Source of the DNA: Zasmidium citrigriseum
Taxonomy: Eukaryota > Ascomycota > Dothideomycetes > Mycosphaerellales > Mycosphaerellaceae
Length of the DNA stretch: 64,000 bases
Direction: 5' to 3'
Assembly: GCA_002786025.1 (NCBI GenBank)
Contig: NHNW01000053.1
Coordinates: 186,001-250,000, forward strand
Made by a program: the position numbers and the translations under genes. The notes under the pieces were generated by a model that had not been told where the DNA came from, did no database searches, and saw only the letters and a list, made by a program, of their open reading frames with translations. Every line of letters begins with the position of its first letter. The first letter of the stretch is position 1. Below, one piece after another: positions 1-11,610 of this stretch.

Positions 1-1022
1 TCGGCCTCTTCATTCTGGATCGACGTCGTCCGGTCTTCGTTCCTGGGTGGACGTTAATGAAAATCCAATATGGACGAAATTCATCAACACACTCATCTGT
101 TCGGGACGATCCATCTCCTCTGAAGGCGCTGGAGAGGATGGCGCGAGCGCTGCCGAACCACGACTTCTTCCTATTCAAAGTGAGGCCGCTCTCGAGGTTG
201 CCCTGCAATGCATCTCGAGCAGGCGAAGGCGAAACGGCGCCCCCTCGCTCAGGCTGGGAGGGCGTTGTGGTGTCTCGTCGGCGAGACATTGTATTCGTTG
301 TGGTCAGGATAGTGTGCGGAAGGGGTGCAATGTGCTACTCGTACATGTTGTTTGCGTATCTCAGGAAATCGGAAAGAAAGGAATCGCGATGACATCCTAC
401 CTGGCGCACGGCGTGGTCAACATGGCAATGGCAACGCGGAGTGACAGCTTCCGTGAGATGGCAGCGGAAGTGGCGAGACTGCGAAGTGATCGAGGGAAGA
501 GCAATCCTTTGGCTCACTTGCATCCTCAACTCGCCGCATCTCGCACACCGCACGTCTCTCTCGTCCATACCAAAGGCGTCTGTCATCCTTCCTCAGCCTT
601 ACCGTCTCTACTCAACCCGAGTGAATGAATGGATTAAGCGAGTCACTTTCATCGGGTAATCAAAGCGACCCAAGGTGGTTCCACGCGCGAAGCTTGAATG
701 TTCCACGGGCATTCCACCCCAATTTCGACCACCGATCTTGACCTTTCTTATCACTTGTCTCAAATTCCAGCAGCGTGGTCGCTGTTTGACCTCGCGCGCA
801 CGAGACATTGATTGGACCTAGTTTCAACCCAAAGCTTGATTTAGTCCGCCGTACTGGGGCCAGCGCGGTCTCGAATCTCGAACAGCTTCAGCAAAGGACA
901 ACGCGCCTCGATCCTCTGCATACCACACGCAACCCCCTGCTGGCATCTGCTGCTCACTACTACCATTCATAATACTGCGCTGTCCCGTGTCTCATACCTC
1001 GCACTTCACCGACCCGCGCAAC
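1..1022. other. Left-edge intergenic region, no supported gene
   Basis: Several short open frames overlap on both strands here, but none has a recognisable domain, plausible composition or splice continuity. The last part, rich in C and CT tracts, is probably the promoter and 5' leader of the RNA-binding protein gene that follows. I see no RNA gene or repeat. Confidence 0.4.
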
Positions 1023-2172
1023 ATGGCGAACACCAAGGACCAGCCACGTTCCCTGGACGACATGCTCCGAGAGAGTGAGTGGGCTGGCGCAAGGAGGTCC
1101 TCTCTTCCTCACACTAACCGCCGACAGGCCGCGAGAAGCGCAAAGCTCAAGAATTGGCGCAGGAGATCTTCGGCAGGCGTTCCAAGACTCCGGCCAGCAG
1201 AGGCGGAAAGCCTGCGCAGCCTGCCAGTCTTGCCAGCCGAGTCGGCGTGACCAAGGTATGTTGCCTTCTCTATTGTATACGAGCATGTGAAGACTGACTA
1301 GTTCTTAGCGCACTGCCTCCCTGCCACGCTCGAACACCGCCCCGCCGCGCAACCCCCGCAACCAGCCAAACAACCGCCCACCAGTCGACAACCACCGCGC
1401 ACGACCTTCTGCTTTCTCGCACCCGTCATCCGACCCAGTCACCGATGCTAAGAGCAATGGCTTTGGAGGATACGACGCGGCCGCTGCTAACGGTGGCGGG
1501 CCTGGAGTCAGCATCAGGGGTGCAGCTGCTGGTCCGCACATTGTCATAGCCTCCAACTTTGCCCCAGGCACAACCGCAGCCGACATTGAGAGCGTCATGC
1601 TTGATGTAGGCGGACAGATGACAGACTGCCGACTGGTTGCAACCAACCCCACCGTCATGGCAGAGATGACCTTTGTGGAGAAGTCTGGCGCTGAGATGGT
1701 CATCAACACATTCAACCAGAAGAAGGTCTGTAGCTCTCATCCTTGCGATCCCGAGCGGGGACTAACATCATTCAAGGCCGACGGTCGCACTCTTCACGTC
1801 TATTGGAAAACTACAGGAACCGGTCCCGTGCGCCAGCAAGACCCCGAACCGCAAGTCGACGCAGGCGACGACAACATGGAAGTCGACCAGAACGCAGAGT
1901 CGCGCGAGGCCGAGGACCGCTTGCGCGAAGAGCGACGCGGCAGATACGACCGTAGTGCCCCACGAGAAGGCTTCCCCACAGGACCCAAGAACGACCGCCC
2001 CTACGAAGACGACTACTACCGAGGCCCGGCGCGACGCGCAGAACCAGCATACCAGGATGGCAGGTACGGATTTGGTGGTGGTGACCGGTATGGACGGGGC
2101 AGGTACCGGGACGAGGGCCGCATGTACTCTGATCAGATGCGTCGAGGAGGTGGTCAGAGCTGGCGACCATAG
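1023..2172 (+). CDS. ALY/REF/Yra1-like RNA-binding export factor
   Basis: Four exons (1023-1074, 1128-1255, 1309-1725, 1777-2172) join in frame to give about 330 residues. The start was chosen because the N terminus, SLDDMLRE, resembles the short helix with which ALY/REF proteins bind the helicase UAP56/Sub2. A Gly/Pro/Arg-rich linker leads to an RRM-like fold at about residues 110-200 (HIVIASNF, then MAEMTFVEK and LHVYWK), and the tail is rich in Arg, Gly, Tyr and acidic residues. ALY family proteins load onto nascent mRNA with the TREX complex and hand it to the export receptor. Residues DDNMEVDQNAE in the tail form an acidic patch. The order of parts fits ALY better than a generic hnRNP, but the RRM is divergent, so another nuclear RRM protein is possible. 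Intron 3 (1726-1776) is 51 nt and has no in-frame stop, so its retention would keep the frame. Confidence 0.75.
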
Positions 2173-3256
2173 TAAGGGCCAGTCTCTGCTGCGATCTCTT
2201 CTTCCTCATCAGAAAGGAAAAGAGACAGGTTGTATGTGTGTGATGAATGAGTGTACGTTTGCTTTGCTTTGCTCTCGACTGGCTGTTCTTCAGGCCACCA
2301 GCGCGTTTTGGCTGACGTCGGGAAAAAGAAGATACGAAGTTAGACTGAGCTACGTATGGTAAAAGTAAAATGGGAATGAGCAAGTGTACCTAGGTATTAG
2401 CTGGTTGCAACCAAGTGATGCTACCACGTGGGTTTGCTACCAAAGATCTGATCAAGCGAAGCAAGAATAGTCCTCCATCGCAAGATTGAGTTCAAGACCA
2501 ACGTGTAGCTGGCGCCACGTGGGAAAGCCATCGACCTTCACTTCCGACTCCTACAGGACCAATACCACATCAACCCGAAATCAAAAGTGTCCGATAGAAA
2601 CCCCGGTGGAAAGTCTACACCTCTCCGCATAACATTGGCATGACACTGCCACTCCTGCCATGCGTAGGGCTGCAGCAGCTACAGAGCTCAAGACAGCCAC
2701 ATCTCCCCGGAGCTCGGTCCAGGCGAATTAGACACGACGATGGCTTGCGGAGTGCACGTCGGTATTCAGCCAGCCTCAGATCTTGTGCCGCCGCTAAGAG
2801 GTAACATTTGTCTGCTTTGGGGTGGTACAGGCGAAATGTCGATTCGATGTGTCCCTTAGGTTGTGGCTCAGGCAGCCATGGACGGTCTTTTGGGATGGCG
2901 AGATGGGAGCTTGGACTTCGGTGCTGTGGTGTAGGGCTGCTACAGTGCTACTCTGATGGACATGGCGGCTGTAGTATGGGGATTGAGTTGTGGCTATGAC
3001 CACGGATTGCGCACCGCTGTTTGCAAGCCACGCTGGAGAGGTGGTATTGCTATGTTGACCTTGTGGTATGGACGTGCTTTTGGGTTTGGAAGTCAGGAGT
3101 GGTAGGTCGGTGAGCGTTTGTTTGGACCTTGTGGTAGTGCATTGGCATGTTCTTCAAATACGTCCCCTTCCTATCCTTGCTATTACTTTATTGCAGATCA
3201 TTCCTTCAATCAGACCCGGTCACTCATTCATTCCGACACCCTCACTATCACTTGAG
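2173..3256. other. Intergenic region, 1.1 kb
   Basis: This holds the 3' flank of the ALY-like gene and the presumed promoter of the MFS gene. A GTGATGA box near 2240 and a CTGA near 2312 are spaced like a C/D snoRNA, but I could find neither a terminal stem nor a familiar rRNA antisense, so no RNA is called. Confidence 0.4.
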
Positions 3257-4691
3257 ATGGACTCGAAGACCTTCCAATCCTTTCGATCATCAACAGCTTT
3301 CATCACGTTCGTCATCGCATACGCCGTCTTCACGGATCAATTCCTGTTCGCGGCGATTGTGCCTGTTGCTCCGTTCGCTTTGCAACAGCAATTAGGAATC
3401 TCGGAAGAGAAGGTGCAGTTCTGGATAACGATCTTGTTGGGCGTGTTTGGCGTTGCGTGTTTCGTTACATCCGGTGAGATCCAACGTTCATTGTCGACAT
3501 CGTCGAATGGTTTTGCTGATGTGGACAACAGCACCTTGGGGATGGTTCTCCGATCGCAGCACATCTCGACGAACACCTTTCTTGATCGGCCTGTTCATTC
3601 TCCTTGGAGCTACGATCTTGCTATGGGTCGCTCCGAATATGCCTGTCCAGATCCTCGGACGGGTTCTTCAGGGTTTCGCCAGCACGATTGTCTGGACGAC
3701 TGGTTTGGCCGTTTTGGTTGATACAGTTGGACAGGCGCATATCGGGGAGTATATGGGATATGTTGGCATCGCTCTCAATGCTGGGACTCTGGTTGCTCCG
3801 TTGCTTGGAGGTGTTGTCTTTGCGAAGAGCGGATATAACGCGGTGTTTGGACTCATCATCGCTGTTGTGGGTCTTGATATCTTGCTCCGAGTTGTTATGA
3901 AGGAGAGGCCTGCTGTCGCTGCAGACATCATCTTGACCAAGTCGGCGAGCCTGAGTACTCTGGATCTTGAGATCGCTCCCTCGACGGCCAAAGACGACGT
4001 TCCTATCATTTCGTCAACAGTCGTCACCCAACCAAGGTCGACGCTACCACCGATCCTCCGCTTGTGCTGCTCAGTCCGGTTCATCGCCACTCTGTGGGCG
4101 ACGCTCGTCCTAGCAGCGACCTTCTCCGGCTTCCAAACCGTCTTACCTCTGATGGTGCACGACACATTCCATTGGTCATCAATCGGCGGCGGCCTCATTT
4201 TCCTCCCACTCACCTTCCCCGCGCTCTTCGGACCCATCGTAGGCAAACTCACAGATCGCTTCCCCAAGAGTGGCCGCTACTTCGCGACTTCCGGCTTCCT
4301 CATCATGTGCGTCAGTCTGGTCCTCCTTCGCTTCGTCGAGAAAGATCTGCCAGAACAGAAGGCCCTGCTATGCGTCCTCTTGGTCCTGATTGGAAGCTGC
4401 ATGACTCTGGCACTTGAGCCGCTGTTAGCAGAGATCACTGGCGGTGCGACTCGACTGGACGCTGAGGACGAGGAGGCTGGCAGAACTACCACAGGCTCGT
4501 ATGGCCAGGCGTATGCTCTTTTCAACATGGCATGGGCTGGAGGCAATTGTGTTGGTCCGTTGTGGGCGGGGTTCATCATTGAGCAGGCTGGATGGAAGAC
4601 TATGACTTGGTCATTGGGACTTTTGAGCGGTGTGACTGCGATTCCAGTGCTGCTCTTCTGTGGCGGATGGCTGTTCAACAGGGAGAGATGA
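3257..4691 (+). CDS. MFS transporter (DHA1/VMAT-like)
   Basis: Two exons (3257-3473 and 3532-4691) join to 458 residues. The ATG at 3257 was chosen because the first membrane helix follows closely (TAFITFVIAYAVFTDQF). Splicing restores the MFS signature loop between helices 2 and 3, read as GWFSDRSTSRR, a form of the G-x-x-x-D-R-x-x-R-R motif. I count about 12 hydrophobic segments with a longer hydrophilic loop in the middle (about residues 205-250). The R in GRVLQGF of helix 4 is also typical. DHA1-type carriers are usually proton antiporters for drugs, amines or small metabolites in the plasma or vacuolar membrane; the substrate cannot be read from the sequence. It stands alone and is not near the biosynthetic genes further right. 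Confidence 0.85.
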
Positions 4692-5420
4692 AGGTCTCTT
4701 GCGTGTTTGTTTGGAGCGTTCTAGCGAGGCGTTGGTGGGTCAGTGAAAAGTTTATGGTCGTATCTTGGACGGCTGTCTTTTTGTTGACCATGTTCATACA
4801 TTTAGCGTTTGTTAGCAATTTGGTGCCTTGCCATCTTTCAGATCTCCAGTCGTCTCATCGTAAGAGCCCGATGAAAGTCATCGATCCTCATGACGGAAGT
4901 GTCATATGTACAGGCCCGAAGTCTCGCTGGTGTCGGCGTTCAGTCCTAGTGGCCCCTATCGACGTGTCTTGCACAGCGCCATCTTGCTGCTAGACTGGGG
5001 CTGGAAATGCTCTTCACCGCCACGAGACAGCAGCGAGGGGCACTCAATCTGGAGATTGCGGACTTTTTGCTCGGTGAGCCAACGAACGAACACTCGTCAT
5101 CACCGAAACGGAGGTGAGATTGCCACACGAAGTGACTGGCAGATTGGCACGTGAAAATGGCAAGTGAATGTTGTGGTTGTCGGGGCGGAAAGAAGGGACG
5201 AGACGTCACTGGCGGCCCCACACCGCTGCCGGCGGGGTCCCTGGGTTTGCACGAGCAGCAGCAAGCGTCTGAAGTTTGAACCACCCGCACTGCACCTCAA
5301 CACTCAAAACATCCACCCAAACCCTTTTTCTCTCTTCCGTACTACCAACCACCCCGTCGCACCGCTACATCCACCTACGACCCAACCTCGCTCTCTTACA
5401 CACCACACACATCCGCAACC
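4692..5420. other. Intergenic region and profilin leader
   Basis: No gene is supported. The 130 bases before the profilin ATG are strongly pyrimidine-rich (CACCC, CCAACC and CTCTC runs), as is common for highly expressed fungal housekeeping promoters and leaders. Confidence 0.4.
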
Positions 5421-6039
5421 ATGTCTTGGCAAGGTCAGTCAACAGCCTCCCACCTTCAGGCGCACTCATCCCAACTTCTCGAGACCATGCTAACAGACTT
5501 GTGAACAGCATACGTCGATACTAGGTACCTTCCTCCTCTAATCGCACCCTTCGATCTCTTATCGACATGCTAACCCCACCAACAGCCTCGTCGGCACCGG
5601 CAACGTCGACAAGGCCGCCATCTTCAACAACGAGGGCACCAGCGTCTGGGCGACGTCGGCCGGCTTCACCGTCAAGCCTGAGGAGATGAAGGAGGTGGTT
5701 GCCGCATACGCCGACAAGTCGGAGGTCAAGCAGGTCCAGAGCACGGGTCTCCACATCGCTGGCGAGAAGTTTGTCGTGCTGAAGGCGGATGACCGGAGTA
5801 TTTATGGCAAGAAGGTACGTTCTGAAAATATCAAAGAGCATGGACATGAGAAAGTCGAGGCGGCAAAGTGGCTTGGAGTTATACTGATGTTGATATCATT
5901 ACAGGGCCGGGAAGGCGTTGTCATCGTCAAGACTACACAAGCCATCCTCGTTGCACACTACCCTGAGTCTGTCCAGCCCGGCGCCGCCGCCAACACCGTC
6001 GAGCAACTCGGCGACTACCTTATCAAGGTCGGCTACTAA
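5421..6039 (+). CDS. Profilin
   Basis: Four exons (5421-5433, 5509-5524, 5586-5814, 5905-6039) give a 130-residue protein, the usual profilin length. The N terminus MSWQAYVD and the C terminus LGDYLIKVGY are hallmarks of the family; the terminal helices form the poly-proline binding face. The stretch IYGKKGREGVVIVKT, made by joining exons 3 and 4, is the conserved actin-binding part. Profilin binds G-actin and formins, promotes nucleotide exchange on actin and supplies monomers for filament growth at the hyphal tip. The first two coding exons are only 13 and 16 nt, so gene finders may miss them. Each intron starts GTCAG or GTAC and ends CAG. Identification is firm. Confidence 0.95.
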
Positions 6040-6611
6040 ACGCAACGACCCTCTACAAAGAGACGACCGGGAGGAGGATGACTGAGGGGACGATTGGAAG
6101 AACCTGGAAACGGCCGCACACACCTGCGAGGCGGCGGACAGACGTGACGACAAGATACCAACCCAACACGCGTGTGCATATGTCAACTTCACGAAACGGA
6201 GAAGAAAAAGTCAACAGATACAATTCGACACCCTGGTTTAAGGCGTTCGTTTTTCTCTTTTGTCTTTTTACGGCTTTGCTCTTCCGGCTCCTAGCTAGCG
6301 ACAGGGAGGAGTTTGCCGTCTTTTGCATATGCAGCATGGTAGCATAGTAGCGAAGAATTGAGACAGAAGTCTTCCCCACCCTGTTGCCACCGGCGCAAAG
6401 CTTTCCTGAAGGGATTTGCGGTGATCCTTCAAGCCGCGCCTTCAAGCGCAGACCAAAATGTTGATACAGTCGCTCTCACTCGAGGAGTCCATCATCCCTA
6501 TAGTACAGAGGGGCAAGGGATCATGCAATCGAGAAGTAGACTGCATCTCGCAGCCCTTTCAGCTCGAACCATCACTCGTTTGCGTCCTTTCCAACTCCAA
6601 CATCTCCCCCA
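6040..6611. other. Convergent 3' flanks of profilin and the RS protein
   Basis: The two neighbouring genes point at each other across this stretch. It includes a T-rich tract near 6245-6275 that may belong to a 3' processing region. No gene is supported. Confidence 0.4.
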
Positions 6612-7580
6612 TCACCGCCTGCCTCGTCCGCGATCTCTGCTGTAGCTTCGACTCCGGCTCCGGCTGCTGTAGCTAGAATAGCTTCTGCTTCTCCTCCGTC
6701 TGCCACCGCCTCCACCACCTCTCGGCGGCGAACGATCCCGTCTAGGTGTTGGACTCCGGCTCCGGCTCGAATACCGCGGGCTCCTCGACCTCCTAGGTGG
6801 GCTTCCTCGTCTTGGTGGCGGTGGACTCCTCTCTCGAGAATAGCTCCTCGGTCGATAATAATCCCTGTCATCAAACCGCTCTCTGTACCCACCTCCTCCA
6901 CCACCTCTTCCACCATATCTCGGCCCCGGACTCATCCTCCTGCCTCCTCTTCCGCCTCCATAGCTCGGCGACCCTCGTCCAGGCGGCGGTGGCCGACCAA
7001 ACCGATCCCCGGGCGGCGGTGGTCCACCCCGTCCCGGCGCAGGGCCCTCACGATGTCGATGCGGCTCCCCAAACCGATTCGGCGGAGGTCTCATCGCTGG
7101 CGGACTCCGACTAAACCTCCTCCTCGGCAACACAATACTCACACTAATCAGCGCCCCATCCAGCTGCGCCTCATGCATATGGCTAATCGCACTCTCCGCA
7201 TACGCCGGTTGCGCATACAACACATACGCAATGCCCCTGTTCGTCATGAAGTGTTTGTTCATCGGCATTTCCAGGTCTTGGATTTCGCCGTACGTGCTGA
7301 AGATTTCGCGGAGGTGGGTTGCGTTGACGTTTTTGGTGAGTTTCTCGATGACGATCTTGGCGCTGCGGGGCGCGTTGGGGGAGCGGGAGGGCGTGCGGCT
7401 GTAGCTGCGTGAGCGCGAGCGTGAGGGTGTTCGTGAGGGTGTGCGGGAGCGGTCGCGGTCGTCGTTGTGGCCGTTTTTGAGGGAGGGTGTACGCGTGCCG
7501 GAGGCGGCTGTTGCTGGGCGGGCGGGGGTGCGTGAGCGACCGCGCGAGACGCTGCGACGGTCGTCGTGTGGAGAGGACAT
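6612..7580 (-). CDS. RS-domain RRM protein, RNPS1-like
   Basis: A single exon encodes 322 residues. Residues 1-72 are rich in Arg-Ser and Arg-Thr-Pro repeats. An RRM follows at about 76-152: KIVIEKL is the RNP2 strand and RGIAYVLY the RNP1 strand. The rest alternates Pro/Gly/Arg-rich sequence with RS blocks and ends in RGRGRR. One central RRM flanked by RS regions is the layout of RNPS1, an exon-junction and splicing activator protein; a Tra2-like SR protein is the main alternative. RS domains are phosphorylated by SRPK/Clk kinases, which controls nuclear localisation and splicing activity. The start is the first ATG of the frame and is followed at once by the RS domain. Confidence 0.85.
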   Translation of the reverse strand: MSSPHDDRRSVSRGRSRTPARPATAASGTRTPSLKNGHNDDRDRSRTPSRTPSRSRSRSYSRTPSRSPNAPRSAKIVIEKLTKNVNATHLREIFSTYGEIQDLEMPMNKHFMTNRGIAYVLYAQPAYAESAISHMHEAQLDGALISVSIVLPRRRFSRSPPAMRPPPNRFGEPHRHREGPAPGRGGPPPPGDRFGRPPPPGRGSPSYGGGRGGRRMSPGPRYGGRGGGGGGYRERFDDRDYYRPRSYSRERSPPPPRRGSPPRRSRSPRYSSRSRSPTPRRDRSPPRGGGGGGRRRRSRSYSSYSSRSRSRSYSRDRGRGRR

Positions 7581-9036
7581 TTTGGTTGGGTTGCGGTGGT
7601 TATTGATTTGGTGGTGTGCGCATGCTTTGTTTGTGGTTGTGGAGAGGAGGTGGATTGGAAGTTGAAAGCTTCACTTTAGGAAGCTTGGACCTGCTGCCGA
7701 CATTAGCGCGAAAGCTTAAATAGAGTAGCGACATTTTGAAAACCCATTTCCTAAGGCAATAGAAGGCAAGGACTAAGAGTTATTACAATTATTCGAGCAT
7801 CATATAGCTCGGAGACCAACTGTGTAGTAATGCATATATTGCCAACGAATTCGCCTGACAATTTTGTCGACCTCACAAATTGCACGAATGGATCATGTCA
7901 CGCCTGCATGTCTCTTGCGTTGGGAATACTCTTATGCGTCTTATCTGAGCCAATATCGAGTAGCTCTGTCAACTGCGGTGGTAAAGATGCGATTCTTCTA
8001 CATTGATAGCATCCGCGACTCGTACGCTAGGCGTTGACCACGCTCCCGGTCTTCGTTCTTATTCGAGCCGAAGTCAGGATACCTTGCAGGACACATGACG
8101 GATCGCTGAGCATAGCGTTGCATCTGCCTCAGAAGATCGCCGCTGCCGTCCTCGCCCATCGTTGTCTGGCAGACAGGAGCGTCGAAGCTGCAGACAGCTT
8201 CATCCGGCGGACTGTGCTCAGGGAACGTCGTTATCGTGCTTGCGACTATAATTGACTACGATCCAAAACAGTGCGCTTTGTATACAGCCTTTGCGTCCGC
8301 GAGATGCCTGGCGTTATGTTCCTCGACGGCAGACGCTCAAAAGAACAGGACAGACAGCCGGGACGAGTCTAGCCGGAGAAAGGTCGATCATGTCCCTCAG
8401 GCTCACTAAGTCGTGACTGTATCGACATGAGTCATTCTGGTGAACCGAGCATGGAGCGCGACACCCGGATCAGAAGGTCCACGAAACGAAAGGGACCAGG
8501 TTGAGGGGTGGCATTACCCTATTATGAATCTTTTCAAAATTTCCAGGGATGCTCCATTGTTTCCTATGTGAGGGACGATGGGACGTTGATATGCCTAGGC
8601 GTGATACGACTGTCAGTGGAACCCATGAGCAATTGGAGTCATAGTTGTTGGCGGATTGTGATCGCAGAGTCCGCGAAGCCATTCGAGTCTCGTTGGTTGA
8701 AGAATCAAGAGATACTGCTCTGTCACAATCAAATGCTTCGAGTCCATGAAATTCTTGTGAGATGTGCCTGTGATGCGTTTTTTATGGATGTCGAGTGTTG
8801 GAGAAAGCGGGCAGCAGGTGAGGTGCGAGGTTTTCAGGCATCAAGGCAGGAACGGCCCCGCCGCTCTTGGCGGGCGCTCCCGGTCGCTCTTGCCCACAAA
8901 GTCTGAGTCCCCAAATTGTAGTGCGGCGAATCCATCGTCGGCGACACAACCACCACCCCCCGTGACTCACCCGCACCGCGATATTTCAGGCACGCGCCGT
9001 CCAAATCTCTGCGTGCCATAATTACCGTCCGCCAAC
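7581..9036. other. Intergenic region, 1.46 kb, divergent promoters
   Basis: This lies between two genes transcribed away from each other (the RS protein and eIF3c). Open frames at 8034-8255 and 8508-8906 have neither domain nor gene-like composition. No tRNA with a convincing B box and acceptor stem was found. Confidence 0.4.
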
Positions 9037-11610
9037 ATGTCTCGATTCTTCCACGGCGACAGCTCCAGCGAGAGCAGCTCCGACGAGGAGGAACTCTACT
9101 CTGAGGAGGAGCAGGAAGAGGAAGAAGACAGCGAGGAGGAGAGCAGCGAAGAAGAGGAAGACGATGACGACTCCAGCAGTAGCGACGAGGGTGGAAAGAC
9201 GGGTGCCAGCCGATTCTTGCGCGAGGCATCCGACGAGTCAGAAGAGAGCGACGACGAGAAAGTCACGATTGTCAAATCTGCCAAGGACAAGCGGTTCGAC
9301 GAACTCGAGGGCACGATTCGGTTGATCGAGAATGCCGAGAAAATCAGCGACTGGAACGCTATCAACGAACAGTACGACAAGATGAACCGGCAACTCCCAA
9401 CCCTCATCCGCGATTTGGATGGCAAGCCCCCGAAGATGTACATCAAGACGATCGCGGAGCTCGAGACCAAGGTGGCAGAGGCATTTGAGAAGCAGAAAGT
9501 TACGCCAGGAAAGAAGATGAACCCGATTGCACAGAAGGGTCTCAACGCGCTGCGACAAAAGATCAAGAAGAACAACCGGGACTACACCGCCGACATCGAG
9601 CTGTTCAGGAAGGACCCAGATGACTTCATGAAGGAAGACGTGGTTGAGGAGGTTGCACCAGCACCGAAGAAGCCAAAGAAGACTCTGCTCGCAGCCAATG
9701 AGAACGCTTTGGATGCCGGAGACGATGGCTTCACCATGGTTGGAGCTGGTGGCAAGGCGATGGTCTACACTCCAGAGAGCATTCTCAAGCACCTTCGAAC
9801 TATTGTCGAGTCCCGAGGCAGGAAGAACACCGACAAGCTGGAGCAAATCCGGATTATGGAGAAGCTTTTGGATGTCTCCGTCAGCGACTACCAGCGTGTT
9901 AGAGTGCTCCTGACTTTGATTGCCACTCGTTTCGATCTCACATCCGGCACTGGCTCGCAAATGTCACAAGAGCAGTGGAAGCTGGCATCTCAGGAAATCA
10001 GCCGTCTTCTGACCGTTCTTGAGGAGAACCGCAGCATCGTCGTGATTGAGAATGCCGAGGAGTGGGAGGATGACGAGAAGCAGCCCACCATCACCCCTGG
10101 CGAGCTCTTCAAGATCCCTGGTAGTCTGATCTCCTTCGCCGAGCGTCTCGATGACGAGCTGACTCGGGTACTTCAACACGTCGACCCACACACCGCCGAG
10201 TATGTTGAGCGTCTGGTAGACGAGGGCATCCTCTACACCAACATCGTTCGCGCCCAGATCTACGCCGAGCGTCTCAAGTCCGAGCCCCAGCTCGATGCCC
10301 CACAGGACAACATCAACCGCGTTGTCATGCGCCGTCTTGAGCACCTCTACTTCAAGCCTTCGCAGGTCGTCAGCATCCTCGAGGAAAACACCTGGAAGGA
10401 CATCCCAGAGAAGCAGGACTCGAAGATTACTCCCCGGACACAAGCCAAGGATGTCACCACTTTGGTCCAGACCCTCGCCTCTTACCTCTTCCAGCATGCT
10501 GAAGGCATCATCAAGGGCCGTGCGCTGCTGTGCCAGATTTACTTCATGGCTCTGCATGACAACTACTACAAGGCTCGCGACATGATGCTCATGTCCCATC
10601 TCCAGGAGACGATTGGCAGCTTCGACGTCAACACCCAGATTCTCTACAACCGAACGCTCACACAAGTTGGCCTCTGTGCCTTCCGCGCTGGTCTCGTGTA
10701 CGAGTGCCAGACTGCTCTTCAAGACATCTGCGGCAGCCAGAGACAAAAGGAGCTGCTCGCACAAGGCCTGCAGATGCAGCGCTACTCTCAGATTACCCCA
10801 GAGCAAGAGCGGCTCGAGAGACAGAGACAACTGCCATTCCACATGCACATCAACCTCGAGCTTTTGGAGTGCGTCTACCTGACCTGCTCCATGCTTCTCG
10901 AAATCCCAACCCTTGCACAATCAGGCAGCTCGCCTGACCTCAAGAAGCGTGTCATCTCGAAGTCGTACCGCCGCATGCTCGAATACCACGAGCGCCAGAT
11001 CTTCACTGGCCCACCCGAGAACACTCGTGATCACGTCATGCAAGCGTCGAAGGCTCTTGCAGCCGGCGAGTGGAAGAAGGCCGCCGACTTCATCACCAGC
11101 ATCAAGATCTGGGACCTGCTACCAAAGGCAGCCGAGATCAAGAAGATGCTCGAAGTCCAGATCCAGGAGGAAGGCCTCCGAACCTACCTCTTCACCTACG
11201 CTCCTTTCTACGATACCCTCAGCATCGACAAGCTGGCCGGCATGTTCGACCTGGAGCCTCGCAAGGTCGCCGCGATAGTCTCGAAGATGATCCACCACGA
11301 GGACCTGGCCGCAGCTCTTGATCAAGTCAACAGCGCCATCATCTTCCGCAAGGGCGTCGAGCTCAGCAGACTGCAGAGCTTGGCACTCACGCTCAGCGAC
11401 AAGGCACAAGGTCTCATCGAGGCCAACGAGCGAGTGCTCGAGCAGCGGACGCAGGGCACTGCCAACGCCTTCGAGCGACAAGGTGCTCAGCGCGGTGGAC
11501 GTGGTGGCAGAGGTGGTGCTCGCGGTGGTAGGACTGCCGGTGCTCCTCGGAGAGGTGGTGGCGCTGGCTTCACGGGCGGTGCTCTTGGTAATGCTATCAG
11601 GGCGCAGTAG
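9037..11610 (+). CDS. NIP1: Eukaryotic translation initiation factor 3 subunit C
   Basis: An uninterrupted 857-residue frame starts [14 protein letters not shown]. The N terminus matches eIF3c: a short conserved start, then a Ser/Glu/Asp-rich acidic segment to about residue 70 (the part that binds eIF5 and eIF1 in yeast Nip1). The helical eIF3c core follows, and a PCI domain lies at about 640-780, with [17 protein letters not shown] just before it and [15 protein letters not shown] within it. The tail is an RGG box ([12 protein letters not shown]). eIF3c is a core subunit of the eIF3 scaffold that recruits the 43S complex to mRNA and monitors start-codon choice. Length and layout agree with the family. 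Confidence 0.95.
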   Translation: MSRFFHGDSSSESSSDEEELYSEEEQEEEEDSEEESSEEEEDDDDSSSSDEGGKTGASRFLREASDESEESDDEKVTIVKSAKDKRFDELEGTIRLIENAEKISDWNAINEQYDKMNRQLPTLIRDLDGKPPKMYIKTIAELETKVAEAFEKQKVTPGKKMNPIAQKGLNALRQKIKKNNRDYTADIELFRKDPDDFMKEDVVEEVAPAPKKPKKTLLAANENALDAGDDGFTMVGAGGKAMVYTPESILKHLRTIVESRGRKNTDKLEQIRIMEKLLDVSVSDYQRVRVLLTLIATRFDLTSGTGSQMSQEQWKLASQEISRLLTVLEENRSIVVIENAEEWEDDEKQPTITPGELFKIPGSLISFAERLDDELTRVLQHVDPHTAEYVERLVDEGILYTNIVRAQIYAERLKSEPQLDAPQDNINRVVMRRLEHLYFKPSQVVSILEENTWKDIPEKQDSKITPRTQAKDVTTLVQTLASYLFQHAEGIIKGRALLCQIYFMALHDNYYKARDMMLMSHLQETIGSFDVNTQILYNRTLTQVGLCAFRAGLVYECQTALQDICGSQRQKELLAQGLQMQRYSQITPEQERLERQRQLPFHMHINLELLECVYLTCSMLLEIPTLAQSGSSPDLKKRVISKSYRRMLEYHERQIFTGPPENTRDHVMQASKALAAGEWKKAADFITSIKIWDLLPKAAEIKKMLEVQIQEEGLRTYLFTYAPFYDTLSIDKLAGMFDLEPRKVAAIVSKMIHHEDLAAALDQVNSAIIFRKGVELSRLQSLALTLSDKAQGLIEANERVLEQRTQGTANAFERQGAQRGGRGGRGGARGGRTAGAPRRGGGAGFTGGALGNAIRAQ

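Noticed and set aside
2239..2316. C/D snoRNA-like boxes in the 3' flank of the ALY-like gene
   Set aside because: No terminal stem and no recognisable rRNA antisense before the CTGA.
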